Of a stretch of 64,000 bases of DNA, positions 37,082 through 45,464 are shown piece by piece. The stretch's first letter is position 1. Each line of letters begins with the position of its first letter. The stretch is from Aquimonas sp044344935 (GTDB lineage Bacteria > Pseudomonadota > Gammaproteobacteria > Xanthomonadales > Xanthomonadaceae). The stretch covers positions 1 through 64,000 of the forward strand of contig JBIJCA010000001.1 in the NCBI GenBank assembly GCA_044344935.1, read 5' to 3'. The notes under the pieces were generated by a model, which worked only from the letters and a program-made list of their open reading frames with translations, ran no database searches and was not told where the DNA came from. The position numbers and the translations under genes were made by a program.

Positions 37082-37216
37082 ATGAAGCGCACCTTCCAGC
37101 CCAGCAATCTCAAGCGCGCCCGCACACACGGTTTCCGTGCCCGTATGGCCACGGCCGATGGACGTAAGGTCCTGTCAGCCCGTCGCGCCAAGGGTCGCAA
37201 ACGCCTCTGCCCGTAA
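37082..37216 (+). CDS. rpmH: 50S ribosomal protein L34
   Basis: The product is a 44-residue basic protein, MKRTFQPSNLKRARTHGFRA at the start and AKGRKRLCP at the end, matching L34 exactly in length and pattern. It binds 23S rRNA in the large subunit. It begins the conserved rpmH-rnpA-yidC-mnmE series on the plus strand, divergent from dnaA. The start ATG follows the conserved lead-in; the longer upstream ORF is an extension artefact. Confidence 0.97.
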   Translation: MKRTFQPSNLKRARTHGFRARMATADGRKVLSARRAKGRKRLCP

Positions 37217-37355
37217 GCGCGGACGCGTCAACCGACAGCGTTTTTCACGCTGCGGCGCATACCGGGCCCACACAGGGACACATTCCCACGTGCGCTCCGG
37301 TCCTCGCAGGCCTGGCTTTCGCCGGGCCTGCTGCGTTTCCGGCTTGGCATATCGC

Positions 37356-37862
37356 ATGAATCCGTTGTCCCTTGAGCGACTTCGTCTGCGACCCGAAGCG
37401 CGCATGCGTTTGCCCCGAGAGTTCAGCCGTTGCCTTGATTCCGGGCAGCGCATGGGTGGGGCTTACTACCGCCTGACCTTGCTGCTTGACCCGCTGGCGC
37501 CAGGGCCGCGCATCGGCTTCGCGATCTCCCGCAAGGTCGACAAGCGCGCGGTCGTCCGCAACAGGCTCAAGCGCATCGCTCGCGAGTGTTTCCGCGCTCT
37601 GCGCGGCTCTCTGCCCGCTGGTGACTACGTACTGATGGGCAAGCGCGAAGCGGCCCAGACTTCGCCCGAGATGTTGCGTCGGGATCTCGAACGCCTGCTG
37701 TCACGTGTCCGTGCGTTGAAGGCCCCTGCCGCGCAGGTCACAATGCCCGCTGCGTCAGCGCCCAGCTTTGCCCCGAAACCCTCAGCGGCGGGCGCCAAAC
37801 CCCTTCCCCAGACGACAGCCGGGCTTGATTCCCGTCCCGGCGACGACCGAGTGTCCGAATGA
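37356..37862 (+). CDS. rnpA: Ribonuclease P protein component with extended C terminus
   Basis: The product is 168 residues. The core (about 15-120) has GFAISRKVDKRAVVRNRLKRIARECFR, including the RNR motif that contacts RNase P RNA. Typical RnpA is about 115-130 residues, so about 45 residues of Pro/Ala-rich tail are extra. It cooperates with the catalytic RNA in tRNA 5' processing. The stop overlaps the yidC start (ATGA). No yidD gene intervenes, unlike many related genomes. The ATG at 37356 is the start consistent with homology. Confidence 0.9.
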   Translation: MNPLSLERLRLRPEARMRLPREFSRCLDSGQRMGGAYYRLTLLLDPLAPGPRIGFAISRKVDKRAVVRNRLKRIARECFRALRGSLPAGDYVLMGKREAAQTSPEMLRRDLERLLSRVRALKAPAAQVTMPAASAPSFAPKPSAAGAKPLPQTTAGLDSRPGDDRVSE

Positions 37863-39538
37863 ACCAAGCGCGCACCTTCCTGTTGATAGCCTGGCTGATG
37901 GTGATCTACCTCGCCTGGGATACCTGGCAGCAGGACTACAGTCGTCCCCGGCCGGAGGCGGTGGCGCAGAGCGAATCGACGGCGCCGCCAACCACGGGCG
38001 AACTGCCGGAATTCCAGCCTGAGCGCAGCGACCCAGGCCAGAGCGCAGTGGCGGCAGACACCACGTCGAACACGGCAGCGGGTAACGCAGGGCGCCTGCT
38101 CAGCGTCCGCACTGATGTCCTGGAGCTCCAGATCGACACACAGGGCGGCAGCTTCGTGCAGGCCGATCTGCTGGCCTACACCCAGCAACCCGAACCCGAC
38201 TCTCCGCCGGTCCGGCTGATGAACACACAGGGCGCACGCTACTTCATTGGTCAGTCAGGCTATGTCGGCGACCGCGCAGACCTGCCCAATCATCTCAGCC
38301 TGTTCCAGGCCGAGACGGACAGCTTCGAGCTTGGCACCCGCGAGCGCCTGGAGGTGCCCTTGCGTTGGGCTTCCGCAGATGGACTGAGCCTCGTCCGCAC
38401 CTTTGTTTTCGAACGCGGCAGCTATGTGGTGCTGGTGCAGGACCGTTTCGAAAACGCTGGCGGCGCGCCCGTGGAACTCAACGCCTACCGACAGCTCGTG
38501 CGGGTCACGCCGCCTCCGCTCCCGGGGTCGAGCTTCACCAATCCCGCTGCCTTCAGTTTTGTCGGGGCCGCGTGGTACAGCCCGCAGACCAAGTTCGAAA
38601 AGCGCAAGTTCGCGGACTTCAGTGACGGCCCGACCGAAACCAAGGCCAGCCAGGGCTGGGTGGCGATGGTGGAACACTACTTCTTCGCCGCCTGGATTCC
38701 CGAGGCCGAAGAAGCGCAGACCTTCAGCACAGCCACCGAAAACGGCGGTCGCCACCGCATCCGTACCCTCGGACCCACCTTGAGCCTGCCCGCGCAAGGG
38801 CAGCTTGAAAGCAGCGCGCGACTTTACGTCGGCCCCAAGCTTCAGGGGCGTCTGGAAGACATTGCGCCCGGACTGAAGCTGACCATGGACTACGGCATCT
38901 TCACGATCCTGGCCCAGCCGATGGCGATCTTGCTCGGCTGGCTGCACGACCTCACCAACAACTGGGGTTGGGCCATCGTCCTGCTGGTGGTGATCCTCAA
39001 GCTGGCCCTGTTCAAGCTGTCCGAGGCCCAGTACAAGAGCTTCGCCAAGATGCGTGCCGTCCAGCCGCGCATCGAAGCGCTGAAGGAGCGCTATGGCGAG
39101 GATCGCCAGAAATTCCAGACGGCGATGATGGAGCTCTACAAGAAAGAGAAGATCAACCCGATGGGCGGCTGCCTGCCCATCCTGATCCAGATCCCGATCT
39201 TCATTTCGTTGTACTGGGTGCTGATCGAGGCCGTCGAGCTGCGCCACGCGCCGTGGATCCTGTGGATCAACAACCTCACTGCGCCGGACCCGTACTTCAT
39301 CCTGCCCGTGCTCAACCTGCTTTCGATGTGGGCGACCCAGAAGCTGTCACCGACGCCCGGCATGGATCCGATGCAGAAGCGCATCATGCAGATCATGCCG
39401 ATCGCATTTGGCGTGATGTTCGCCTTCTTCCCTGCAGGCCTGGTCCTTTACTGGACAACCAACGGCGCGCTCGGTCTGCTGCAGCAGTGGATCATCCTGC
39501 GTCGCCATGGTGGTACGGCCACTCCGAAGGCCGCCTGA
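37859..39538 (+). CDS. yidC: Membrane protein insertase YidC
   Basis: The product is 559 residues. It has a first helix FLLIAWLMVIYLAWDT, a large periplasmic domain (about 90-330), then the conserved C-terminal insertase region (about 345-545) with PMGGCLPILIQIPIFISLYWVL and SMWATQKLSP. It inserts inner-membrane proteins alone or with Sec. It is coupled to rnpA by a four-base overlap, the standard arrangement in this chromosomal neighbourhood. The gram-negative-type long periplasmic domain is present. Confidence 0.96.
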   Translation: MNQARTFLLIAWLMVIYLAWDTWQQDYSRPRPEAVAQSESTAPPTTGELPEFQPERSDPGQSAVAADTTSNTAAGNAGRLLSVRTDVLELQIDTQGGSFVQADLLAYTQQPEPDSPPVRLMNTQGARYFIGQSGYVGDRADLPNHLSLFQAETDSFELGTRERLEVPLRWASADGLSLVRTFVFERGSYVVLVQDRFENAGGAPVELNAYRQLVRVTPPPLPGSSFTNPAAFSFVGAAWYSPQTKFEKRKFADFSDGPTETKASQGWVAMVEHYFFAAWIPEAEEAQTFSTATENGGRHRIRTLGPTLSLPAQGQLESSARLYVGPKLQGRLEDIAPGLKLTMDYGIFTILAQPMAILLGWLHDLTNNWGWAIVLLVVILKLALFKLSEAQYKSFAKMRAVQPRIEALKERYGEDRQKFQTAMMELYKKEKINPMGGCLPILIQIPIFISLYWVLIEAVELRHAPWILWINNLTAPDPYFILPVLNLLSMWATQKLSPTPGMDPMQKRIMQIMPIAFGVMFAFFPAGLVLYWTTNGALGLLQQWIILRRHGGTATPKAA

Positions 39539-39573
39539 GGCAGAATCCCGCTGTCGAAACTGGCGATTGAACC

Positions 39574-39604
39574 AGCGGCCGCGGCGCGAAAGCGCGCGGC
39601 CGCT
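39574..39604 (+). promoter_or_regulatory. Strong GC hairpin just before mnmE
   Basis: The perfect inverted arms AGCGGCCGCG (39574-39583) and CGCGGCCGCT (39595-39604) enclose a short stem with a GAAA tetraloop. The hairpin is 27 bases upstream of the mnmE start and just ahead of a strong GGAGGGAGG site. With no U-run it is a poor terminator. It could be a processing or translation-control structure between yidC and mnmE. Confidence 0.5.
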
Positions 39605-39631
39605 GCTCTATCCGGAGGGAGGAAACACGCC

Positions 39632-41029
39632 ATGCGGGACGCTGCTGCCGCGCCCCCGATCGCGGCGACCGAAAGCCCATCGCCGCGCGCGCGCATCGAC
39701 ACCATCGCTGCCATCGCCACCGCCGCCGGCCCCGCCGGCCTGGGCGTGGTGCGCCTGTCGGGGCCTGAGTCGTTCCCGATCGCACTCCGCCTGAGTGGCA
39801 TTGAGCCGAAGCCACGCCACGCCCACTACGTTCGATTCAGGGATGCGGCCGAGGAGGTCATTGATGACGGCCTGTTGATCTGGTTCGCAGCGCCTGCGTC
39901 CTACACCGGCGAGGACGTGGTCGAGCTTCAGGCCCATGGCAGCCCTGCCCTGCTGCGCCTGCTGCTGGCGCGCTGCGTGGAGCTCGGCGCGCGGCTGGCG
40001 CGACCCGGCGAATTCACTGAACGCGCGTTCCTGAACGAACGCCTGGACCTGGCCCAGGCAGAAGCGGTGGCGGATCTGATCCACGCCTCGTCCGAAGCCG
40101 CGGCGCGCGCCGCGCGGCGCGCACTCGATGGCGAATTCAGCCGTCGTGTCGATACCTTGACCGGCGCGCTGACTGCGCTGCGCATCTATGTCGAAGCCGC
40201 GATCGATTTCCCGGAAGAGGAGATCGACTTTCTCGCTGGGCCTGAACTGAAATCGCGCCTTCAGCACGTGCGCGAGCAGATGCAGAGCCTGCTGCGCGAG
40301 GCCCGCCGCGGCCAGCGCCTGCGCGACGGGCTGCACGTGGTGATCGCCGGGCCGCCGAATGCCGGCAAGAGCTCGCTGCTGAATGCGCTGGCGGGTGCCG
40401 ATCGCGCCATCGTCACCGAGATCGCCGGCACCACCCGCGACCTGCTGCGCGAGGCCGTGGTGATCGACGGCATCGAGCTGACCTTGGTCGATACGGCGGG
40501 ACTGCGAGATTCCATGGATGCCGTCGAAGCGGAAGGGATGCGCCGCGCCCGTGCCGAGTTCGCCCGCGCCGATCTTGCGCTGGCTGTCGTTGAATGCGGT
40601 TCGGAGAGGGAGCAGATCCCAGCATTGAAGGCGGAGCTAGGCGCCTTGCCGCAAGTGCTCTGGGCACACAACAAGTGCGAGCTGGCCTCAGAGCCTGTGC
40701 GCTGCGAACAAAGGCCGGATGGCCTTCACCTGTGGTTGTCCGTCCGCCAGGGCTGGGGCCTCGACGACCTGCGCGCCGCGCTCCGGAATGCGGCGGGCCT
40801 AGGGGAGGCCGCCGAAGGCGCGATCAGCGCCCGAGCGCGCCATGTCGACGCCCTCGTGCGCGCAAACACACAGCTCGAGTGTGCTGCCGAGCGCCTTGCC
40901 GAGGCCAGCGGCGAGCTCGCCGCCGAAGACTTGCGCGCCGCGCAGGATGCCCTGGGAGACATCACAGGTCGCATCAGCGCTGACGATTTGTTGGGTCGGA
41001 TCTTCGGCAGTTTTTGCATCGGAAAGTGA
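39632..41029 (+). CDS. mnmE: tRNA modification GTPase MnmE
   Basis: The product is 465 residues. It has an N-terminal tetrahydrofolate-binding domain, a helical domain, and an inserted G domain with GPPNAGKSSLLNAL (G1, about 238), TTRDLL (G2) and DTAGLRD (G3). It ends with the required FCIGK, whose Cys is essential for catalysis. With MnmG it makes 5-carboxymethylaminomethyluridine at the tRNA wobble position. A short N-terminal extension (about 20 residues) precedes the usual TIAAIATAAG start; GGAGGGAGG supports the ATG at 39632. Confidence 0.96.
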   Translation: MRDAAAAPPIAATESPSPRARIDTIAAIATAAGPAGLGVVRLSGPESFPIALRLSGIEPKPRHAHYVRFRDAAEEVIDDGLLIWFAAPASYTGEDVVELQAHGSPALLRLLLARCVELGARLARPGEFTERAFLNERLDLAQAEAVADLIHASSEAAARAARRALDGEFSRRVDTLTGALTALRIYVEAAIDFPEEEIDFLAGPELKSRLQHVREQMQSLLREARRGQRLRDGLHVVIAGPPNAGKSSLLNALAGADRAIVTEIAGTTRDLLREAVVIDGIELTLVDTAGLRDSMDAVEAEGMRRARAEFARADLALAVVECGSEREQIPALKAELGALPQVLWAHNKCELASEPVRCEQRPDGLHLWLSVRQGWGLDDLRAALRNAAGLGEAAEGAISARARHVDALVRANTQLECAAERLAEASGELAAEDLRAAQDALGDITGRISADDLLGRIFGSFCIGK

Positions 41030-41194
41030 AGCGCATCGCGGAATTGACCGCTCAAGGCCACTTTTTGCAACGCTGGCCCATCCCGACTTGCGCCCTGACC
41101 CGGCGCTGTGGCTAATGAGAACTTCGTCGGACCGCTGAGTCTTGCGCCCAGGGATGGACGCGGCGGACTGACTTTCGAATCAGGGGATGACCAA

Positions 41195-42172
41195 ATGGGT
41201 ATGGGAAGACTGCGCGGGGGCGCGGCCGTCATGGTGTTGTCTGCGGTTCTGCTGGCTGCTTGCGGCGGCGGTGAGACGCCCGCGCCGGCGCCGCCGGCAG
41301 CTGATGCAGGCGCGGCTCCCGCCGCTGCTGCGCCCGCGGCAGAACCCACCGCTCCGGTGGCGGAGACCTCCGCACCGGCCGAGCTGGTGGCGGGGGCCGG
41401 CAGCGTGGAGGTGGCCGAAGCCGCGTTGCGCGAGCAGCGGCTGTTTACGCCTGCCGGAGATAACGCGTTCGAGCTGTTTCTACTCGCGTCCGAGCGGGAC
41501 CCGGGCCTGCAGCGCGTGCGCGACGCGTTGACGGATCTGTTCCCCTACGCCGTACTGCATGTCGAACAGCGCACCGCCGCCCGCGACGCCCTTGACGCTC
41601 GCCGCGTACTCGACCTAATGGCCAGGGCGCAGCCCGACGCCCCCGCGCTGGAGCGCCTGGAAAGAGAGTTGGAGAGACTGGAGCGCCGTCTCGCCACCGA
41701 AGTCGCCCAGCAGCAAGCGGCGGCGGCTCGCACCGCAGCAGCCCCCGCACCCACGCCGGCACCGGCGCCCGTGGCCAGCGCTCCCGCCCCGAGCCCGGCT
41801 GAGCCAGTCGTCGCAGAGCCGCCGCCCGCACCCGCACCCGCTGCGGTGGCACCGGAACCGGTACCGCCGCCTGCCGCTGCCCCGACACCCGCGCCTGCAC
41901 GCGTTGCTGCCACACCGCCACAGCCCAAGGTGCTCCGCCAACCGCCGCTGCGATATCCGGAGCAGGCCATGCGTCAGGGGATCGAGGGGCGAGTGATTGT
42001 CGACTTCCAGATCAACGTCGACGGCAGCGTGTCCGACGTTCGGGTGCAGGAAGCCACACCTCAGGGTGTCTTCGAACGCGAAGCCCTGGCAGTGGTGCGT
42101 CGGACCCGTTTCGAGCCGCCACCGGAGCCCGTCCGCGCCCGCCGCACCATTGAATTCAGCATGGATCGCTGA
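41195..42172 (+). CDS. Lipoprotein with C-terminal TonB domain (first of tandem pair)
   Basis: The product is 325 residues. The signal peptide ends in a lipobox (LLAACGGG, Cys about residue 21), so it is predicted to be lipid-anchored rather than a membrane-spanning TonB. A block starting ALREQRLF (about 78-160) is shared with its neighbour and predicted helical. A Pro/Ala spacer follows (about 175-255), then a TonB-like C terminus starting PPLRYPEQAMRQG and ending RRTIEFSMDR. The ATG at 41195 follows AGGGGA at ideal spacing. It lies 165 bp after mnmE. Confidence 0.8.
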   Translation: MGMGRLRGGAAVMVLSAVLLAACGGGETPAPAPPAADAGAAPAAAAPAAEPTAPVAETSAPAELVAGAGSVEVAEAALREQRLFTPAGDNAFELFLLASERDPGLQRVRDALTDLFPYAVLHVEQRTAARDALDARRVLDLMARAQPDAPALERLERELERLERRLATEVAQQQAAAARTAAAPAPTPAPAPVASAPAPSPAEPVVAEPPPAPAPAAVAPEPVPPPAAAPTPAPARVAATPPQPKVLRQPPLRYPEQAMRQGIEGRVIVDFQINVDGSVSDVRVQEATPQGVFEREALAVVRRTRFEPPPEPVRARRTIEFSMDR

Positions 42173-42826
42173 GCGTCGGTTCCATCGGACGCGTCCAGCA
42201 CGAACAGGGGTGGATCCCCCTGCGGCTGCTGTCGCAAGATCGGGCCCATGGCCGGGTTACATCTGCCGTTTCAGTCGCAGACAACGGACGGGCATCGTTG
42301 ATGTCGATCGCGGCTGCGCGTTGACGCCCTTCTCTTTCGGGACGTCGATAACGAAGCCCTGATTCATCGGAGCCTTCTACGCGCGCGAGACGCCGCACCC
42401 ACAGGTAGATCTAGACAGCGCTTGATCCAGCCGGACCGAGCACAGCAAAGGCGTCGCAACGCTGCGGCCGCGCGAGTCCGGCCTGAAGCCGGACTCGTGA
42501 CGTGTGGACAATCCTCGACTTGGCCTCGTACAGACCCGGGCTTGCAAAGCGCTGAGGTTTTCACCTGACAGCCCGCCTCACGTCGACTCTACCGCACCAG
42601 ACGGTTCGTGCCTCCGCCGACGCACGCGCACACAAACCTGAGATCCGTAGCGCGAACTTCAGGAGATCTCGGGCTGTTCTGACGGTTTCGCTGGCGCCGC
42701 GCTGCTGTGAACGCTGTCGCAGACCGGGAGGCCCGGGCCCTGTGCATCACCAAAGCGCAATGCGCGCTTGGCATCCTGCTCGGCTTGCTGCGATGCAGCG
42801 CGTTTGAAGCGACAGGGGCTCGGACG
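42173..42826. other. 654-bp intergenic region between the twin TonB lipoproteins
   Basis: No credible ORF is visible on either strand; candidates lack signal, domain or start context. The region holds a perfect 10-bp inverted repeat CGAGTCCGGC / GCCGGACTCG (42473-42497), listed separately. The spacing is unusual because the two flanking genes are clear paralogues. It may contain a decayed gene or a promoter for the second copy; I cannot decide. Confidence 0.45.
42473..42497. repeat. Perfect 10-bp inverted repeat
   Basis: CGAGTCCGGC and GCCGGACTCG flank a 5-base loop (CTGAA). No U-run follows on the plus strand, so it is not a typical rho-independent terminator. It could be a REP-like palindrome or a 3' end structure for the first TonB lipoprotein transcript. 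Confidence 0.6.
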
Positions 42827-43855
42827 ATGGCGATGAAGATGCGCGAAACCCGGCAAGCGGGGCGGTTCAGGGTTGCAGGCTTCCGGCAGTGGTGGCTTGC
42901 ATTCGGTGCAGCGGTACTGGCAGTGGGATGCGGTGGCGGAACACCACCCGAACCGGTGACGCCGACCGTGGAAAGCGCGAATGCCCTCCCTGTGGGCGAC
43001 ACCGGGCAAGCCGCGGACGCACCCGCGGACACGGTGACGAAGGCGACGACGGCGGGTGAACAGGCGCTGCGCGAGCAACGGCTTTTCCTGCCCGTCTCCG
43101 ATAACGCTTTCGAGCACTTTCTGAGTGCGCTCGCGGCGGACCCTGCCAATGAGCGGGCGCGTCTCGCCCTGCTGGATCTTGTGCCCTACGCCGTCCTGCA
43201 CATCGAACAGCGCCTTGCAGCCGAGGATGCCGACGAGGCGGCGCGCCTGCTCGCCTTGCTGCAGCGTGCCGCTGCAGATGCGCCTGCCTTGCCCCGTCTG
43301 CAGGACGGGCTGGTCACTCTGCAGGCGCGACAGGCCACTCAGCGACTCGCGGCCGAAACCGCGGCTGAGGCGGCTACGGGCGCTACGCGAAACGCGGCCG
43401 AACCGCCGGCGGCTTCAGCCGGGACGATTGCCGCCCCCGCGCAGTCGGCGCCGAGCGTTCCGCCCGAGCGCGCGGCCGAAACGGCTGCGGATGCTGCAGG
43501 CACATCAGAGCCGCTGTCGGCTGCCGCAGCCGAACCTGCCAATCCGCCCGCTGCCGCCCCGGTCGACGTGACGCCGCCCCCGGCGGCACCAGTCCCTGCA
43601 AGAGTGCCGGAGGTGGTCTACCGACCGGCCCTGCGCTATCCACCGATGGCAGAGCGCAGGCGCATCGAAGGTTTCGTCGAAATCGAATTCACGATCGACG
43701 CCGATGGCAGCGTTGCCGAGCTCGAGATCCTGCGCAGCGAACCCGAAGGCATGTTCGATCGGGAAGCTCTTGCAGCGATGCAACGTTGGCGCTTCGCGCC
43801 GCCCGCCGCCCCCCTTCGCGCGCGGCGAACGCTGGAGTTCAAGTTGGCGCGCTGA
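42827..43855 (+). CDS. Lipoprotein with C-terminal TonB domain (second of tandem pair)
   Basis: The product is 342 residues, paralogous to the protein at 41195. A longer charged N terminus is followed by FGAAVLAVGCGGG (lipobox LAVGC, about residue 35). The shared helical block begins ALREQRLFLPVSDNAF and continues VPYAVLHIEQRL. A long Ala/Pro/Glu spacer and a TonB-like C terminus (RPALRYPPMAERRRIEG, ending LEFKLAR) follow. The ATG at 42827 follows AGGGG; in-frame ATGs at 42833 and 42839 are alternatives. It is probably lipid-anchored; whether it moves with ExbB/ExbD is unknown. Confidence 0.8.
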   Translation: MAMKMRETRQAGRFRVAGFRQWWLAFGAAVLAVGCGGGTPPEPVTPTVESANALPVGDTGQAADAPADTVTKATTAGEQALREQRLFLPVSDNAFEHFLSALAADPANERARLALLDLVPYAVLHIEQRLAAEDADEAARLLALLQRAAADAPALPRLQDGLVTLQARQATQRLAAETAAEAATGATRNAAEPPAASAGTIAAPAQSAPSVPPERAAETAADAAGTSEPLSAAAAEPANPPAAAPVDVTPPPAAPVPARVPEVVYRPALRYPPMAERRRIEGFVEIEFTIDADGSVAELEILRSEPEGMFDREALAAMQRWRFAPPAAPLRARRTLEFKLAR

Positions 43856-43876
43856 GCGCGCCGACATCGCTGCGAT

Positions 43877-44518
43877 TCAGGCGCCCGGCTCGGTCCGCAG
43901 GCGCAGGCGCTGGAGGCGACGCTCACTGCGTTCGATGTCATCACGCAGGCCGTCGACGTCCTCGCAGAAGGCATCGAGCTCAGCGCGACCCACCAGCACT
44001 CCGGCCTCGTCGCGGAGATAGTCGGCACTGGCCTCGGCCAGCTCGCGCGAGCTGCGGCGCAGGCCGTCCACCGCGGCCTTGAAGCCTTTGGCGACCTGGA
44101 CGCCCACGACCTCACCGAGGCGCGCCGACAGTGCTGCCTCGAGGTCGGGGCTGTAACGCTGGGCGATGCGCTGCAGCGCCTGCGCCAGCTCGATGTCGCC
44201 GGCGATCTTCATGCTGCCCGGTGCAGCTGCGGTCGCGCCTGGAAGCACCCGCGACAGCACCGCGCCCAGAGTGGCCCGCAGACTGAGGTCCGGCTCGGCT
44301 TCTGCCTGTGTCGGGCCCACCGTGAGGCGCGCGTTGCGCACCTCGATGCGCGCCGCCAGCCGCGGTGCGGCCAGCGTCAGTTCGATGCTGCGGCCTTCCA
44401 GTGCCTGCAGCTGCGCTGGCAGGTCCGGATCCAGCACCAGCGCACGGTTCAGCGCGAACTCGAGCGCCTGGCCGCCCAGTGCGAGCAGTGGAGTGGTGCG
44501 GCCAGCAGGTTCGGTCAT
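43877..44518 (-). CDS. ubiJ: Ubiquinone biosynthesis accessory factor UbiJ (SCP2-like)
   Basis: The product is a 213-residue soluble protein. An SCP2/sterol-carrier-like lipid-binding domain occupies about 15-115 (ALEFALNRAL start, then IAGDIELAQALQRI), and a helical, partly coiled C terminus follows (about 150-205, DDIERSERRLQRL). UbiJ binds isoprenoid-quinone intermediates and works with UbiK in the ubiquinone complex. It converges on the second TonB lipoprotein (21-bp gap). The usual ubiE/ubiB neighbours are absent, so the name rests on the protein itself. Confidence 0.75.
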   Translation of the reverse strand: MTEPAGRTTPLLALGGQALEFALNRALVLDPDLPAQLQALEGRSIELTLAAPRLAARIEVRNARLTVGPTQAEAEPDLSLRATLGAVLSRVLPGATAAAPGSMKIAGDIELAQALQRIAQRYSPDLEAALSARLGEVVGVQVAKGFKAAVDGLRRSSRELAEASADYLRDEAGVLVGRAELDAFCEDVDGLRDDIERSERRLQRLRLRTEPGA

Positions 44519-44547
44519 GGAAAGTCTCGCCGCGGTGACCCGGTTGC

Positions 44548-45366
44548 TCAGGAAGCGCGAGCGTACGCGCCCACGGCCAGCTCCGGCAGGTGGAAGAAGG
44601 CACGTGCGCTCGCGGTGGTTTCGGTTTCGACCTGCGCGTAGCTGAGCGCACGATCGCGCGCCAGCTCCTCGGCGATGTGCTGCAGGTACATCGGCTCGTT
44701 GCGGCGGTGCGAAGGCATCGGCTTCAGGTTGCGCGGCAGCAGGTAGGGCGAGTCGGTCTCGATCATCAGCCGGTTGGCCGGAATCTCACGGACGAACTCG
44801 CGCAGATGCTGGCCGCGGCGCTCGTCACACAGCCAGCCGGTGATGCCGATATGGCAGTCGAGGTCGAGATAGTCGTACAGCGCCTCGCGGGTGTCGGTGA
44901 AGCAGTGCACCACCGCCGCCGGCACGCGGTCGCGGACCTGTTTCAGGATCGCAAGAAAGTCCCCGTGCGCATCGCGCTGGTGCAGGAACAGTGGCTTGCC
45001 GAGCTCGACCGCGATGTCGAGCTGGCGCTCGAAGGCGCGGCGCTGCGCCGGTCGCGGCGAGAAATCGCGGTGGTAATCGAGCCCGGTCTCGCCGACCGCG
45101 CGCACCTCCGCGTGCGCGTGCAGGGCGCGCAGCTCGCGGTCGGCCTCATCCGTGTATTCGACCGCGTGGTGTGGATGCACGCCGGCGGTGGCGAACAGCC
45201 GGCCCGGATAGGCGCGTGCGAGTTCGAGCGCATCCGCACTGCCCTGGCGGCTGGCGCCCGTGACGACCATCTGCGCCACGCCATGCGCTGCGGCACGCGC
45301 CAGTACGGCGTCGAGGTCGTGGGCAAAGGACTCGTGGGTGAGGTTGGCGCCGATGTCTACGAGCAT
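44548..45366 (-). CDS. tatD: TatD-family metal-dependent DNase
   Basis: The product is a 272-residue amidohydrolase-fold protein. Metal ligands appear in VDIGANLTH, GVHPHHA, GETGLDYH (Glu), FLHQRDAH, HCFTD and IETDSPYLLP, in family order. TatD has 3'-5' DNase activity and is linked to DNA quality control. The ATG at 45366 is chosen; the upstream 14 codons are not conserved-looking. It is 29 bp upstream of ubiJ on the same strand. Confidence 0.92.
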   Translation of the reverse strand: MLVDIGANLTHESFAHDLDAVLARAAAHGVAQMVVTGASRQGSADALELARAYPGRLFATAGVHPHHAVEYTDEADRELRALHAHAEVRAVGETGLDYHRDFSPRPAQRRAFERQLDIAVELGKPLFLHQRDAHGDFLAILKQVRDRVPAAVVHCFTDTREALYDYLDLDCHIGITGWLCDERRGQHLREFVREIPANRLMIETDSPYLLPRNLKPMPSHRRNEPMYLQHIAEELARDRALSYAQVETETTASARAFFHLPELAVGAYARAS

Positions 45367-45464
45367 GGGATTGGGGATTCGTGATTCGTTTGGGGCGGGG
45401 CGTGGCAAGCCTCATGGCCAGCGACTTGGATCGACGCAGGTGAAGAGCCAGCGGCCGGATCGGT

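Noticed and set aside
42589..43149. 186-residue minus-strand ORF opposite the second TonB lipoprotein
   Set aside because: Antisense composition without signal, domain or ribosome site; the plus-strand gene has clear paralogy.
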